Shown here piece after piece: positions 5,946 to 12,335 of a stretch of 22,489 nt of DNA; position 1 is the stretch's first letter, and each line of letters starts with the position of its first letter. Under the pieces are notes generated by a model, which saw nothing but the letters and a program-made list of their open reading frames with translations, was not told the origin of the DNA and did not search any database. Source of the stretch: a virus; IMG/VR virus record IMGVR_UViG_3300045977_000602, positions 1 through 22,489 of that record, one strand, 5' to 3'. The position numbers and the translations under genes were made by a program.

Positions 5946-7139
5946 ATGCCAGCGAAAAAGAAAACAACCCGAAAGCCGCAAGAGCGAGCTATCACGAATT
6001 GGATGGGTTTACCATTCCGCACCACGGCGGCTAGGATTTCAGTTACGCCAGAGAACGCACTTACTTGTAGTGCCGTGAAACAAGCGGTCTACTGTATCTC
6101 TAGCTCGATTGCGTCTTTGCCGTTGATCCTATACCAGCGTCAAGAAAATGACGGACGAGAGCGAGCTACACTCCATCCGCTCTATAGCCTACTCAAATCA
6201 CAACCGAATACAGACACCACGAAGGAAACATTCTGGCAGAGCTTTCTTGTCAACTTGCTTTTGTACGGTGCGGGGTATGCCGAGATAGTGCGTGATGGAG
6301 CGGGCCGGGTGCAAGGGTTGTATCTCATTCCGTCTCGATTAGTACAAGTGCAAGTCAGTCCAAATCAGAGCGTAGCTTACAAAGTCAACGGCACTCCGAT
6401 CAACAGCGAAGATTTGTTTACCGTGTTGTATATGAGCGTGGATGGACTTACTCCGCTCTCGCCAGTGCATCTAGGAAAGGAAGCTATTGCACTCGCCAAG
6501 CGGCTTGAAATCTTTACGGGTGCATGGTTCGGCAACTACGCTAGACCGTCCATCGCTATCAAGCATCCGGGCAAACTCTCAGAGCAAGCTGTAACGAATA
6601 TCAAGAATAGTTTCAAGACTCTGTACGGCAATGACAACGTGGGCGATGTTGGTGTATTGCAAGAGGGTATGGAGCTACGGGAGTTTGGCAGTGATAACGA
6701 AAAAAGCCAGTTACGGGAATTGAAAGACTGGTGTGTAGAGGAAATCGGCAGAGCGTTCGGTATCACACAGACAAAGCTCTTTTCGCTTGGACGTGCAACT
6801 TGGTCAAATTTACAAGAATTGAATACGGACTACATCCAGTCAACACTACTCCCCATCACGAAGAAAATCGAGAGTGAGATTTCGAGCAAGCTATTGACGG
6901 GTGCCGAGCAAGAGGAATACTTTGCCGAGTTCCTTTTCGATGACTTGCTAAAGCCAAAGACATTGGAACGATACCAAGTCTACCAGATTGCTACAACCAC
7001 TGGCATCTTGACCATTGACGAAATCCGAGCGATGGAGAATCGAAGTCCACTACCAGAGGAAGAAATACCAGAGGACGAAACTGCCGACGATGTAGACAAT
7101 CCAGAGGAAGAAACACAAGAGGCACATAGATACCAATGA
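5946..7139 (+). CDS. Portal protein (HK97 family)
   Basis: A 397-residue HK97-type portal, which forms the ring at the capsid vertex through which DNA enters and to which the tail connects. Typical features: TPENALTCSAVKQAVYCISS (36-55) near the N terminus, IASLPLILYQ, a Gly/Tyr stretch at LLYGAGYAEIVRD, and a long helical C-terminal part (LLPITKKIESEISSKLL). The C terminus is strongly acidic (EEEIPEDETADDVDNPEEE), probably flexible. AGGAC precedes the ATG. The stop overlaps the protease start (ATGA). Confidence 0.93.
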   Translation: MPAKKKTTRKPQERAITNWMGLPFRTTAARISVTPENALTCSAVKQAVYCISSSIASLPLILYQRQENDGRERATLHPLYSLLKSQPNTDTTKETFWQSFLVNLLLYGAGYAEIVRDGAGRVQGLYLIPSRLVQVQVSPNQSVAYKVNGTPINSEDLFTVLYMSVDGLTPLSPVHLGKEAIALAKRLEIFTGAWFGNYARPSIAIKHPGKLSEQAVTNIKNSFKTLYGNDNVGDVGVLQEGMELREFGSDNEKSQLRELKDWCVEEIGRAFGITQTKLFSLGRATWSNLQELNTDYIQSTLLPITKKIESEISSKLLTGAEQEEYFAEFLFDDLLKPKTLERYQVYQIATTTGILTIDEIRAMENRSPLPEEEIPEDETADDVDNPEEETQEAHRYQ

Positions 7140-7678
7140 TGGAAACTAGACTTCACCCGACCGAACTACAAATTAGAGAGTTGCCAAACCAAGCGACCCG
7201 AATTACGGGCTATGCCGTGTATTGGAACAAACCGGCAGTCATCACGGACAACACCGGGCGGAAATTCCGAGAGACGTTTAGGCCAAACTCATTCACGTTT
7301 GATGAAGTATTCGGGTTAGTCAATCACGATATACGAAACATTCTCGCCACAAGATCGGCGGGACTGATGACCGTGGAGCAAGATCAAGACGGTTTGCGTT
7401 TCGAGATTAGCCTACCAGATACCACTCTTGGCAGAGACACGCTATCTAACGTGCGAGCAAAGAACTACAAGGGTGCGAGCGTAGGATTCAACGTGATAGA
7501 GGATAGCTGGAGTTTCAAGGGTGAGCCTAGCGTAGACATATTGAGAGCCGAGCTAAAGGAAATCTCCCTCACTCCAATACCCGCACACACAAGTACCGTT
7601 AGTGTTAGGTGCGTGCCTCTCACTAATATGAGCGACAAAAGACGGCAGCTATACAAAATTATGTTGCCGAGTGAATAG
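7136..7678 (+). CDS. HK97-family prohead protease
   Basis: A 180-residue serine protease (family U35 type) that cleaves the scaffold domain from the capsid protein and itself during head maturation. The expected motifs are visible: TGYAVYWN near the N terminus, LVNHD with candidate catalytic His64, and KGASVGF with candidate Ser115, followed by ELKEISLTPIPAH, the conserved end of the family core. The ATG overlaps the portal stop codon (ATGA); a second ATG follows immediately. Located between portal and capsid genes as usual. Confidence 0.93.
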   Translation: MMETRLHPTELQIRELPNQATRITGYAVYWNKPAVITDNTGRKFRETFRPNSFTFDEVFGLVNHDIRNILATRSAGLMTVEQDQDGLRFEISLPDTTLGRDTLSNVRAKNYKGASVGFNVIEDSWSFKGEPSVDILRAELKEISLTPIPAHTSTVSVRCVPLTNMSDKRRQLYKIMLPSE

Positions 7679-7707
7679 ATAGAGAAATGGTTTATCAAAG
7701 AGGAACT

Positions 7708-8967
7708 ATGGCGAAATCAGTCGAGTTGAAACAAGAGAGAGCTACCCTTATTGCCGACGCAAAGAGAATGCTTGATCTAGTCGAAAAAGACAACCGTGCA
7801 TTCACGGATCAAGAGGAAGATACCTACAACTCTATCACACAGAAAGCCGAGAGCTTGCGTGATGAAATCACGAAAGCCGAGCGGCGTGAGTGGGTAGAGA
7901 GTGCGGAAGTGGAAAACAAGAGGATTGAACGCAAGATCAAGCCGCTTGTGGTTCGCACTGCCGAGCAATCGGGCAATCTCAATCGTGCCTATCTCGATTG
8001 GTTCCGGGCCGGGTTTACCCGTATCTCCGATGAGAGCCGAGAGAATGCTGCATTGTGCGGGGTTGATCTACATTCCAGAGACTTGCATATCTGCCAGCAA
8101 ACCAGAGACATTACCAAGACAACGGGTGCCGATTGGGTGCCGGAAGAGTTCTATAACCAAGTCAATGACAAGCTCTTGACGATGGGCAGTCTATTCTCGC
8201 TCGCCAACAAGATTCCGACCAATACCGGCAACGTAATCACCGTGCCTCTTTCGGACGATAGCAGTAACAAAGCTGTCATCACAAGTGAAGGAAACGACTA
8301 CAACGAGACTGACCCTACGCCGGACAAGATTGCATTGAACGCTTACAAGTACACTACCAGCGTACAAGTAAGTCGTGAAATGCTAGAGGACAATTCATTC
8401 CCGCTAGAGCAATACATCGTATCCGCTCTCGGCACCCGTCTTTCCAGAGGCATCGAAACACACCTTGCTATCGGCGATGGGACGGGCGAACCGCAAGGGG
8501 TTTGTGTGGGTGCTGCCGATGCAACCACAAACGAAACTGGCTTGACCTACGAATTGCTGGTAGACATTTACACGTCCGTAGACCCACTCTACTTGAGCGG
8601 CGGAAATATCGGATGGATGATGTCCATGTCTACATTCGGTGCCGTTCTCAAATTGACCGATGCAAACTTTCGGCCCTTGGTGTGGACTAGCAATGACAGC
8701 TTGAAATCTGGCGTGATGGGTACGCTACTCGGCTATCCAATCTATATTCACCCAGATTTCGACAGCATACCCGGCAGTGGTGCCGCAACGCCGATTGTAT
8801 TCGGGAACTTCTCCCACTATTGGGTGCGGACTGTAAACAACATTTATTTCCAGAGATTGAGCGAGCTTAACGCAAAGAAAGGCTTGGTTGATTTCTTGGT
8901 AGACTACAGACTAGACGGCAAGATTGTATCTGCCGGTAGTCCGCTAGTTGCGTGGAACCTAACCTAA
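7708..8967 (+). CDS. Major capsid protein (HK97 fold)
   Basis: A 419-residue capsid subunit. Residues 1 to about 100 form a charged coiled-coil (delta/scaffold) region expected to be removed by the protease encoded just upstream. The rest has the HK97 signature order: GADWVPEEFYNQV, the E-loop region, SVQVSREMLEDNSFPLEQY, and the P-domain/A-domain region ending in a VDYRLDGKIVSAGSPLVAW stretch. The ATG at 7708 is preferred over one at 7687 because AGAGGA lies 3-4 bases upstream. A terminator follows, so this gene can be transcribed more than the downstream tail genes. I cannot see the exact cleavage site or a crosslink Lys/Asn pair with certainty. Confidence 0.95.
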   Translation: MAKSVELKQERATLIADAKRMLDLVEKDNRAFTDQEEDTYNSITQKAESLRDEITKAERREWVESAEVENKRIERKIKPLVVRTAEQSGNLNRAYLDWFRAGFTRISDESRENAALCGVDLHSRDLHICQQTRDITKTTGADWVPEEFYNQVNDKLLTMGSLFSLANKIPTNTGNVITVPLSDDSSNKAVITSEGNDYNETDPTPDKIALNAYKYTTSVQVSREMLEDNSFPLEQYIVSALGTRLSRGIETHLAIGDGTGEPQGVCVGAADATTNETGLTYELLVDIYTSVDPLYLSGGNIGWMMSMSTFGAVLKLTDANFRPLVWTSNDSLKSGVMGTLLGYPIYIHPDFDSIPGSGAATPIVFGNFSHYWVRTVNNIYFQRLSELNAKKGLVDFLVDYRLDGKIVSAGSPLVAWNLT

Positions 8968-8970
8968 CGA

Positions 8971-9024
8971 GTACAGTAGGGTACAGATTCTACATAACAA
9001 CTTCCAAAGTGTACCCCACTGTAC
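8971..9024. promoter_or_regulatory. Paired dyad GTACAGTRGGGTAC (sites A and B)
   Basis: Site A GTACAGTAGGGTAC (8971-8984) and site B GTACCCCACTGTAC (9011-9024) are inverted copies with one mismatch, 26 bp apart. The same pair, with CCAAAGTGT in the spacer of both, occurs at 19913-19974. It could be a paired operator or a 13-bp RNA stem in the capsid mRNA 3' end. No promoter is evident here. Confidence 0.6.
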
Positions 9025-9042
9025 CTTTCTAATTGCACAAAG

Positions 9043-9065
9043 ACGCCAGCGTAGCTGGCGTTTTT
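9043..9065 (+). terminator. Rho-independent terminator after the capsid gene
   Basis: ACGCCAGC (9043-9050), a GTA loop, then GCTGGCGT (9054-9061) make a perfect 8-bp stem running into TTTTT. It separates the head genes from the connector and tail genes and probably sets their relative expression. Confidence 0.9.
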
Positions 9066-9091
9066 GTTTTGTCTCACACTACATATTGTGT

Positions 9092-9658
9092 ATGGCACTA
9101 ACGCTAATCAATCCGCCCACGGAGCAAGTTGTATCTCTTGATGAGTTCAAGGAACATATCCGAGTGACCACGGACGATGAAGATACTTTGCACATTTTGT
9201 ATATTCAGACGGCTACCAGCATATTCGAGAGCTATACCGGCTTGGCTTTGCGTGAACAGCAATGGCGGATAACGCTTGATGACTGGTTTGACAAGCTACA
9301 ACTGCCGAGAAATCCCGTCATCAGTATTGATCGTTTCGAGTATTTCCACGGCGGGAATTGGCAGACGTTCACGGATTACATTTTCAACGACACGGAGCGG
9401 CCCGCTACGCTCACGGCCCTTTCCGCTCCCGCACTCGACAATGAGGCAGACCCACGGATTGCGATTGAGTACACAAGCGGGCAACCCGGTGGTAGTGGAA
9501 GCGGTGCCATAGAGGACAGCATCAAGTTTGCGATTATGACGTTGGCGGCTCATTTCAACGAAAACCGTGAAGCGTACACCACGGCGAAGTTAGAGGAATT
9601 GCCTTTCACGTTCACGGCCATTGCGAACTTGCACAAGATCGGAGTATTCGAGCTATGA
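9092..9658 (+). CDS. Head-tail connector (gp6-like)
   Basis: A 188-residue helical connector of the Phage_connect_1/HK97 gp6 type, which forms the adaptor ring under the portal. The start is typical: LINPPTEQVVSLDEFKEHIR, then DEDTLHILYIQTATSIFESY and ALREQQWRITLDDW; the C-terminal part (AIEDSIKFAIMTLAAHFNEN) forms the last helices. The ATG at 9092 is preferred to an in-frame TTG two codons upstream. It follows the capsid terminator, so it needs read-through or its own promoter; I see no strong promoter in the gap. The stop overlaps the next start (ATGA). Confidence 0.88.
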   Translation: MALTLINPPTEQVVSLDEFKEHIRVTTDDEDTLHILYIQTATSIFESYTGLALREQQWRITLDDWFDKLQLPRNPVISIDRFEYFHGGNWQTFTDYIFNDTERPATLTALSAPALDNEADPRIAIEYTSGQPGGSGSGAIEDSIKFAIMTLAAHFNENREAYTTAKLEELPFTFTAIANLHKIGVFEL

Positions 9659-9975
9659 ACGCTGGCCAGCTAAGGCACCTTGTCACGATTGAGATACCCA
9701 CGGTGGTAGGCACTGGTAGCCGTGGGCAAGACGAGTACGCCTACACGGAACTCGGCAACGTATGGGCCGACATTGAACCGTTGCAAGGAAAGAAGCTGGA
9801 AATATCACGCCAGCTTGTGGCCACGGCAACGCACCAAGTAACGACACGATACCTACCCGGTGTGGTGCCGGAAGGGCGGGTGACATTTGGCCAAAGGGTA
9901 TTTCAGATTGGCTACGTCATCAACAAAGACGAAAGGAACGTCACGCTACAGCTACTAGCAACGGAAGTGCAATGA
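9655..9975 (+). CDS. Head closure / head-tail adaptor protein
   Basis: A 106-residue protein of the Phage_H_T_join (SPP1 gp16-like) type, a small beta-barrel that closes the head below the connector and presents the surface for tail docking. The family pattern is visible: GQLRHLVTIEIP at the N terminus, NVWADIEPLQGKKLEISRQL in the middle, TTRYLPGVVPEGRVTFGQRV and a final INKDERNVTLQLLATEV. It overlaps both neighbours by ATGA junctions, so the three connector genes are translationally coupled. Confidence 0.88.
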   Translation: MNAGQLRHLVTIEIPTVVGTGSRGQDEYAYTELGNVWADIEPLQGKKLEISRQLVATATHQVTTRYLPGVVPEGRVTFGQRVFQIGYVINKDERNVTLQLLATEVQ

Positions 9976-10355
9976 TTACGGGTGTAGAGAAGCTGATAGA
10001 GAAACTGCAAACGCTCAAGAAAACCAAGAGCAAAGCGGCACTTCGCAAGGGTGCTAGAGCCGGTGCCAAGATCGTGGCCACGGCAGCGAAGCGGCTTGCA
10101 CCTAGACGCACTGGCGACCTAGCCAGAGGCATCAAAGTCAAGGCACTAAGGCGTAGCCGAGTGTGGACGGGTGTAGCGATAGAATTGAAAGCCAAGGATG
10201 TAGGCAAGGATGTTGACACGTTTTACGCTCCATTCGTGGAACTCGGCACAAAGAATATGGAAGCCGTGCATTTCCTAGAGCGAGCGGCCAAACAAAACGA
10301 GAGAGCGGCGATAGGCAAGGCACTTGAGATAATCGAGCAAGAAATAACAAAATGA
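9972..10355 (+). CDS. HK97 gp10-like tail component
   Basis: A 127-residue basic protein of the HK97 gp10 family, a head-tail joining or tail-terminator-associated protein. Features: VEKLIEKLQTLKK helix, repeated Ala/Lys helix (AALRKGARAGAKIVATAAKR) and the family signature APRRTGDLARGIKVK, then YAPFVELGT and HFLERAAKQ. It overlaps the previous gene by an ATGA junction. Its stop codon abuts the stop of the antisense HNH gene, and the next structural gene is 481 bp downstream, so the insertion of the HNH gene separates two normally adjacent genes. Confidence 0.88.
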   Translation: MITGVEKLIEKLQTLKKTKSKAALRKGARAGAKIVATAAKRLAPRRTGDLARGIKVKALRRSRVWTGVAIELKAKDVGKDVDTFYAPFVELGTKNMEAVHFLERAAKQNERAAIGKALEIIEQEITK

Positions 10356-10823
10356 CTAGGCCAAAGTGCGAAGTAGGTCAATGTCCCGTATCGCTTTCGC
10401 CAGCATCATCTTTTCAGCATAATTGTACAATCTGTTGAACGTGACGTTGCAACGATAGCAACATGGCACAGCAGTAGCGACGTTATACACTGCCTCATTG
10501 TTCCTTCGGTCAAGCCCGCTTCCGCTATCGTCAAGTTCCCTTCCGCAATAGTGACACAATCCGTTTTCCATCACGCTCGCATACTCTTGAAATGAAAGCT
10601 CAAAGGCAATGTCACGGATTTTGGCGTTTGCCTTAGCCGTTGTGTACCGTCCTTTGATCGTGCGTGCGTACTCCATGCGTTTGGCAAGTAGCTCGTCTTT
10701 CTTGGCTTCGTAATAGGCACGTTCATAGGCAAGCCTCTTGGATGTTCGCAATTTGTCTTTCTTTTGCCTCTGATAGTATGCCCGATAGTATGCCTTTTTC
10801 GTTTCATTATCCTTGTATGCCAT
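10356..10823 (-). CDS. HNH homing-type endonuclease, antisense in the tail module
   Basis: A 155-residue protein. The N-terminal half is a Lys/Tyr-rich helical repeat (KAYYRAYYQRQKK, RAYYEAKKDELLAKR), a DNA-binding style common before phage HNH domains. The nuclease core: C90-H-Y-C93, GLDRRNN (103-109), VPCCYRCN (119-126), matching the C-x2-C ... GLDRx(D/N)N ... CC-x2-CN pattern of free-standing HNH endonucleases. Only the order of genes hints at its role: it lies opposite to the late genes, with its stop touching gp10 and its ATG just before the tail-completion gene, which fits a mobile gene inserted at an intergenic junction. No own promoter was identified with confidence. Confidence 0.85.
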   Translation of the reverse strand: MAYKDNETKKAYYRAYYQRQKKDKLRTSKRLAYERAYYEAKKDELLAKRMEYARTIKGRYTTAKANAKIRDIAFELSFQEYASVMENGLCHYCGRELDDSGSGLDRRNNEAVYNVATAVPCCYRCNVTFNRLYNYAEKMMLAKAIRDIDLLRTLA

Positions 10824-10836
10824 CCTATATAAGAGT

Positions 10837-11247
10837 GTGATTGATTCATCCTTCTTTCAATATCTGGATACTCTTCTCAACTCTGGTAGCGGCCCGCAAT
10901 GGGGCATCCAAGAAGGGAAGGTGGACTTCACGAAATCTATACCGTGGGTGTGGTTTCGCCGGTCTAGCACAATCCAAGAGCGGCTACTAGACGGCACCCC
11001 GCTAGATAACTTTACCAGTCAATTCGATGTTGAGATTGTCAGCGATGATATTGACGAAATGCAAGCCACGGCGGATTACATCAAAGCCGAGCTACAGACA
11101 ATCGTATACATCGTGATGGGTGAGACGAAAGTATTTTCTGTTAGTGTCGAGGACCATCAAGACGACTACGTTTCTCGCACCGTGCTAGACACGGATGAAG
11201 GGTTACATATTGCGGCGTTGTTTATCACATTTTTGCACAGAGGGTGA
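10837..11247 (+). CDS. Tail completion protein (gp11/DUF3168-like)
   Basis: About 136 residues. Begins with FFQYLDTLLNSGSG, followed by WVWFRRSSTIQERLLDGTPL, QFDVEIVSDDIDEMQATADY (the regular beta-alpha pattern of DUF3168/tail-completion proteins) and a C-terminal ALFITFLHRG strand. Its position between gp10 and the tail tube supports the tail-completion or tail-terminator role, capping the tail and joining it to the head. A GTG at 10837 with AAGAG upstream is taken as the start; an in-frame TTG at 10813 would overlap the antisense HNH gene. The original upstream junction was probably altered by that insertion. Confidence 0.8.
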   Translation: MIDSSFFQYLDTLLNSGSGPQWGIQEGKVDFTKSIPWVWFRRSSTIQERLLDGTPLDNFTSQFDVEIVSDDIDEMQATADYIKAELQTIVYIVMGETKVFSVSVEDHQDDYVSRTVLDTDEGLHIAALFITFLHRG

Positions 11248-11282
11248 TATATAAGACAGACTCTATTTCATTGTGAGGACTA

Positions 11283-11714
11283 ATGGCAGTAAAGAGAAGC
11301 GGCACGGGCGTAACGATAGGATGGGATGTAGACGGCGGAACTAGCTACACACTCATTGGCATCGTGGTAGACGGCGATAAGACAGAGGCGAAATGGGCCA
11401 CAGCGAAAACATCTTTGCTGGCAGACTCGGCAGATACCTTTGTGAAAACGTCCTATGATCCGGGTGAGTTCAAGTTTACCGTGGTGTATGATCCAGACGA
11501 TAGCGGCTACCAAGCACTAGAGGCTAGTTTCAAGGATGTAAATTGTCCCCCTCCATCGTGGGAAATTACATTTCCCGATCAAGACTGTACTGGTATCGGC
11601 AGTGGTTCGACCACGGAAACATTCTCGGCTCATATCGTCGGCTTGTCCAGAGAAGTAAAGAAAGACAACTTCCTTATGGCGGAAGTCACCCTCAAATTGA
11701 CGGGTGCTATCTAA
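11283..11714 (+). CDS. Major tail tube protein
   Basis: A 143-residue beta-rich protein directly before the tail chaperone genes, where the tube subunit is expected. Motifs typical of the fold: an N-terminal SGTGVTIGWDVDGG, LLADSADTFVKTSYDPGEFKFTVVYDPDDSG and the C-terminal DNFLMAEVTLKLTGAI, which is the ending common in siphoviral tube proteins. It polymerises around the tape measure. The ATG follows GTGAGGAC at good spacing. The stop overlaps the next start by one base (TAATG). Confidence 0.85.
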   Translation: MAVKRSGTGVTIGWDVDGGTSYTLIGIVVDGDKTEAKWATAKTSLLADSADTFVKTSYDPGEFKFTVVYDPDDSGYQALEASFKDVNCPPPSWEITFPDQDCTGIGSGSTTETFSAHIVGLSREVKKDNFLMAEVTLKLTGAI

Positions 11715-12031
11715 TGAGCCTATTCCAGAAAGGCACACCACTTGCATTGAAACGAACCAAGTTCAAGCTAGGTGATGACTGTCATATCAACTTGCGGGAG
11801 CTTTCAAGCCGAGAGCTTATTGAGTTCCAAAAGGCGATGGGTGATAAGGACACAACCAATCTTGAGTTTGTGTACAAGCTAATTGCATCTTGTGCCGTGG
11901 CCGACGATGGAAAGCCGATCTTCGATAGCCCGGATGACGTGCGAGATAATTTCGACGTTGGGCTATCCAAGCTCATTGAAATACAAAAACAAATCCTCTC
12001 TCTCAGTGGACTAGATGAAAGAAAAAACTGA
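11714..12031 (+). CDS. Tail assembly chaperone G
   Basis: A 105-residue protein between tail tube and tape measure, corresponding to gpG of lambda-like tails, which coats the tape measure during tail assembly. Contents: FKLGDDCHINLRELSSRELIEF, then a helical body and the end SGLDERKN. The start at 11714 overlaps the tube stop by one base. The last codons contain the slippery heptamer AAAAAAC directly before the TGA, so a fraction of ribosomes should shift -1 and make the GT fusion. Confidence 0.85.
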   Translation: MSLFQKGTPLALKRTKFKLGDDCHINLRELSSRELIEFQKAMGDKDTTNLEFVYKLIASCAVADDGKPIFDSPDDVRDNFDVGLSKLIEIQKQILSLSGLDERKN

Positions 12032-12330
12032 CAGAGGCAGAGCGGGTGATATACTCGCTCTGTCTACAACTCGGCTTTCCACACCCCGATTACTTGTATC
12101 CATTTCTCTCTAGCTCACAAGTCAATGACTGGCTAGAGTTCCACAAAACACACAACATTCATTTCGACCGTAGCGATACGTTCCACTCTCAACTACTGGC
12201 GATGTTCTTTAACGCACACAAGCCAGAAAATCATAAGGCACTCACTCCACTCGATTTTGTACCGTGGCGAGAGCAACCGGAACTAACTCCCGATGAACTC
12301 AAAAGAAAGCTAGGTTTCACGTCTAAATAG
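11714..12330 (+). CDS. Tail assembly chaperone GT (via -1 frameshift)
   Basis: The predicted product of -1 frameshifting: residues 1-105 from the G frame (11714-12028), then the -1 frame read from 12028 to 12330, about 205 residues. The T part (LTEAERVIYSLCLQLGFPHP, WLEFHKTHN, a Pro-rich end with PDELKRKLGF) is typical of the second frame in siphophage tail chaperones, and its frame is open upstream as far as the slip site. In the lambda system both G and GT are needed at a defined ratio. A GTG at 12046 could start the T frame independently, but the slip site and downstream stem make the fusion more likely. Confidence 0.8.
12022..12062 (+). promoter_or_regulatory. -1 programmed frameshift signal
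   Basis: The slippery heptamer A AAA AAC lies at 12022-12028 in the G reading frame, directly before the stop TGA (12029-12031). A stem CAGAGCG (12038-12044) / CGCTCTG (12056-12062) with an 11-base loop begins 9 bases after it, the usual spacing for a stimulatory structure. Confidence 0.85.
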
Positions 12331-12335
12331 GACGT

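Noticed and set aside
10826-11256. TATATAAGA at 10826-10834 and again at 11248-11256 as late promoter boxes
   Set aside because: Two AT-rich 9-mers ahead of genes are suggestive, but no partner element is shared and they do not recur before other late genes.
12046-12330. Independent gene starting at GTG 12046 between chaperone G and the tape measure
   Set aside because: A slippery heptamer, spacer and stem just upstream, and an open -1 frame to the slip site, make it the second part of a frameshift fusion; independent initiation is kept only as an alternative.
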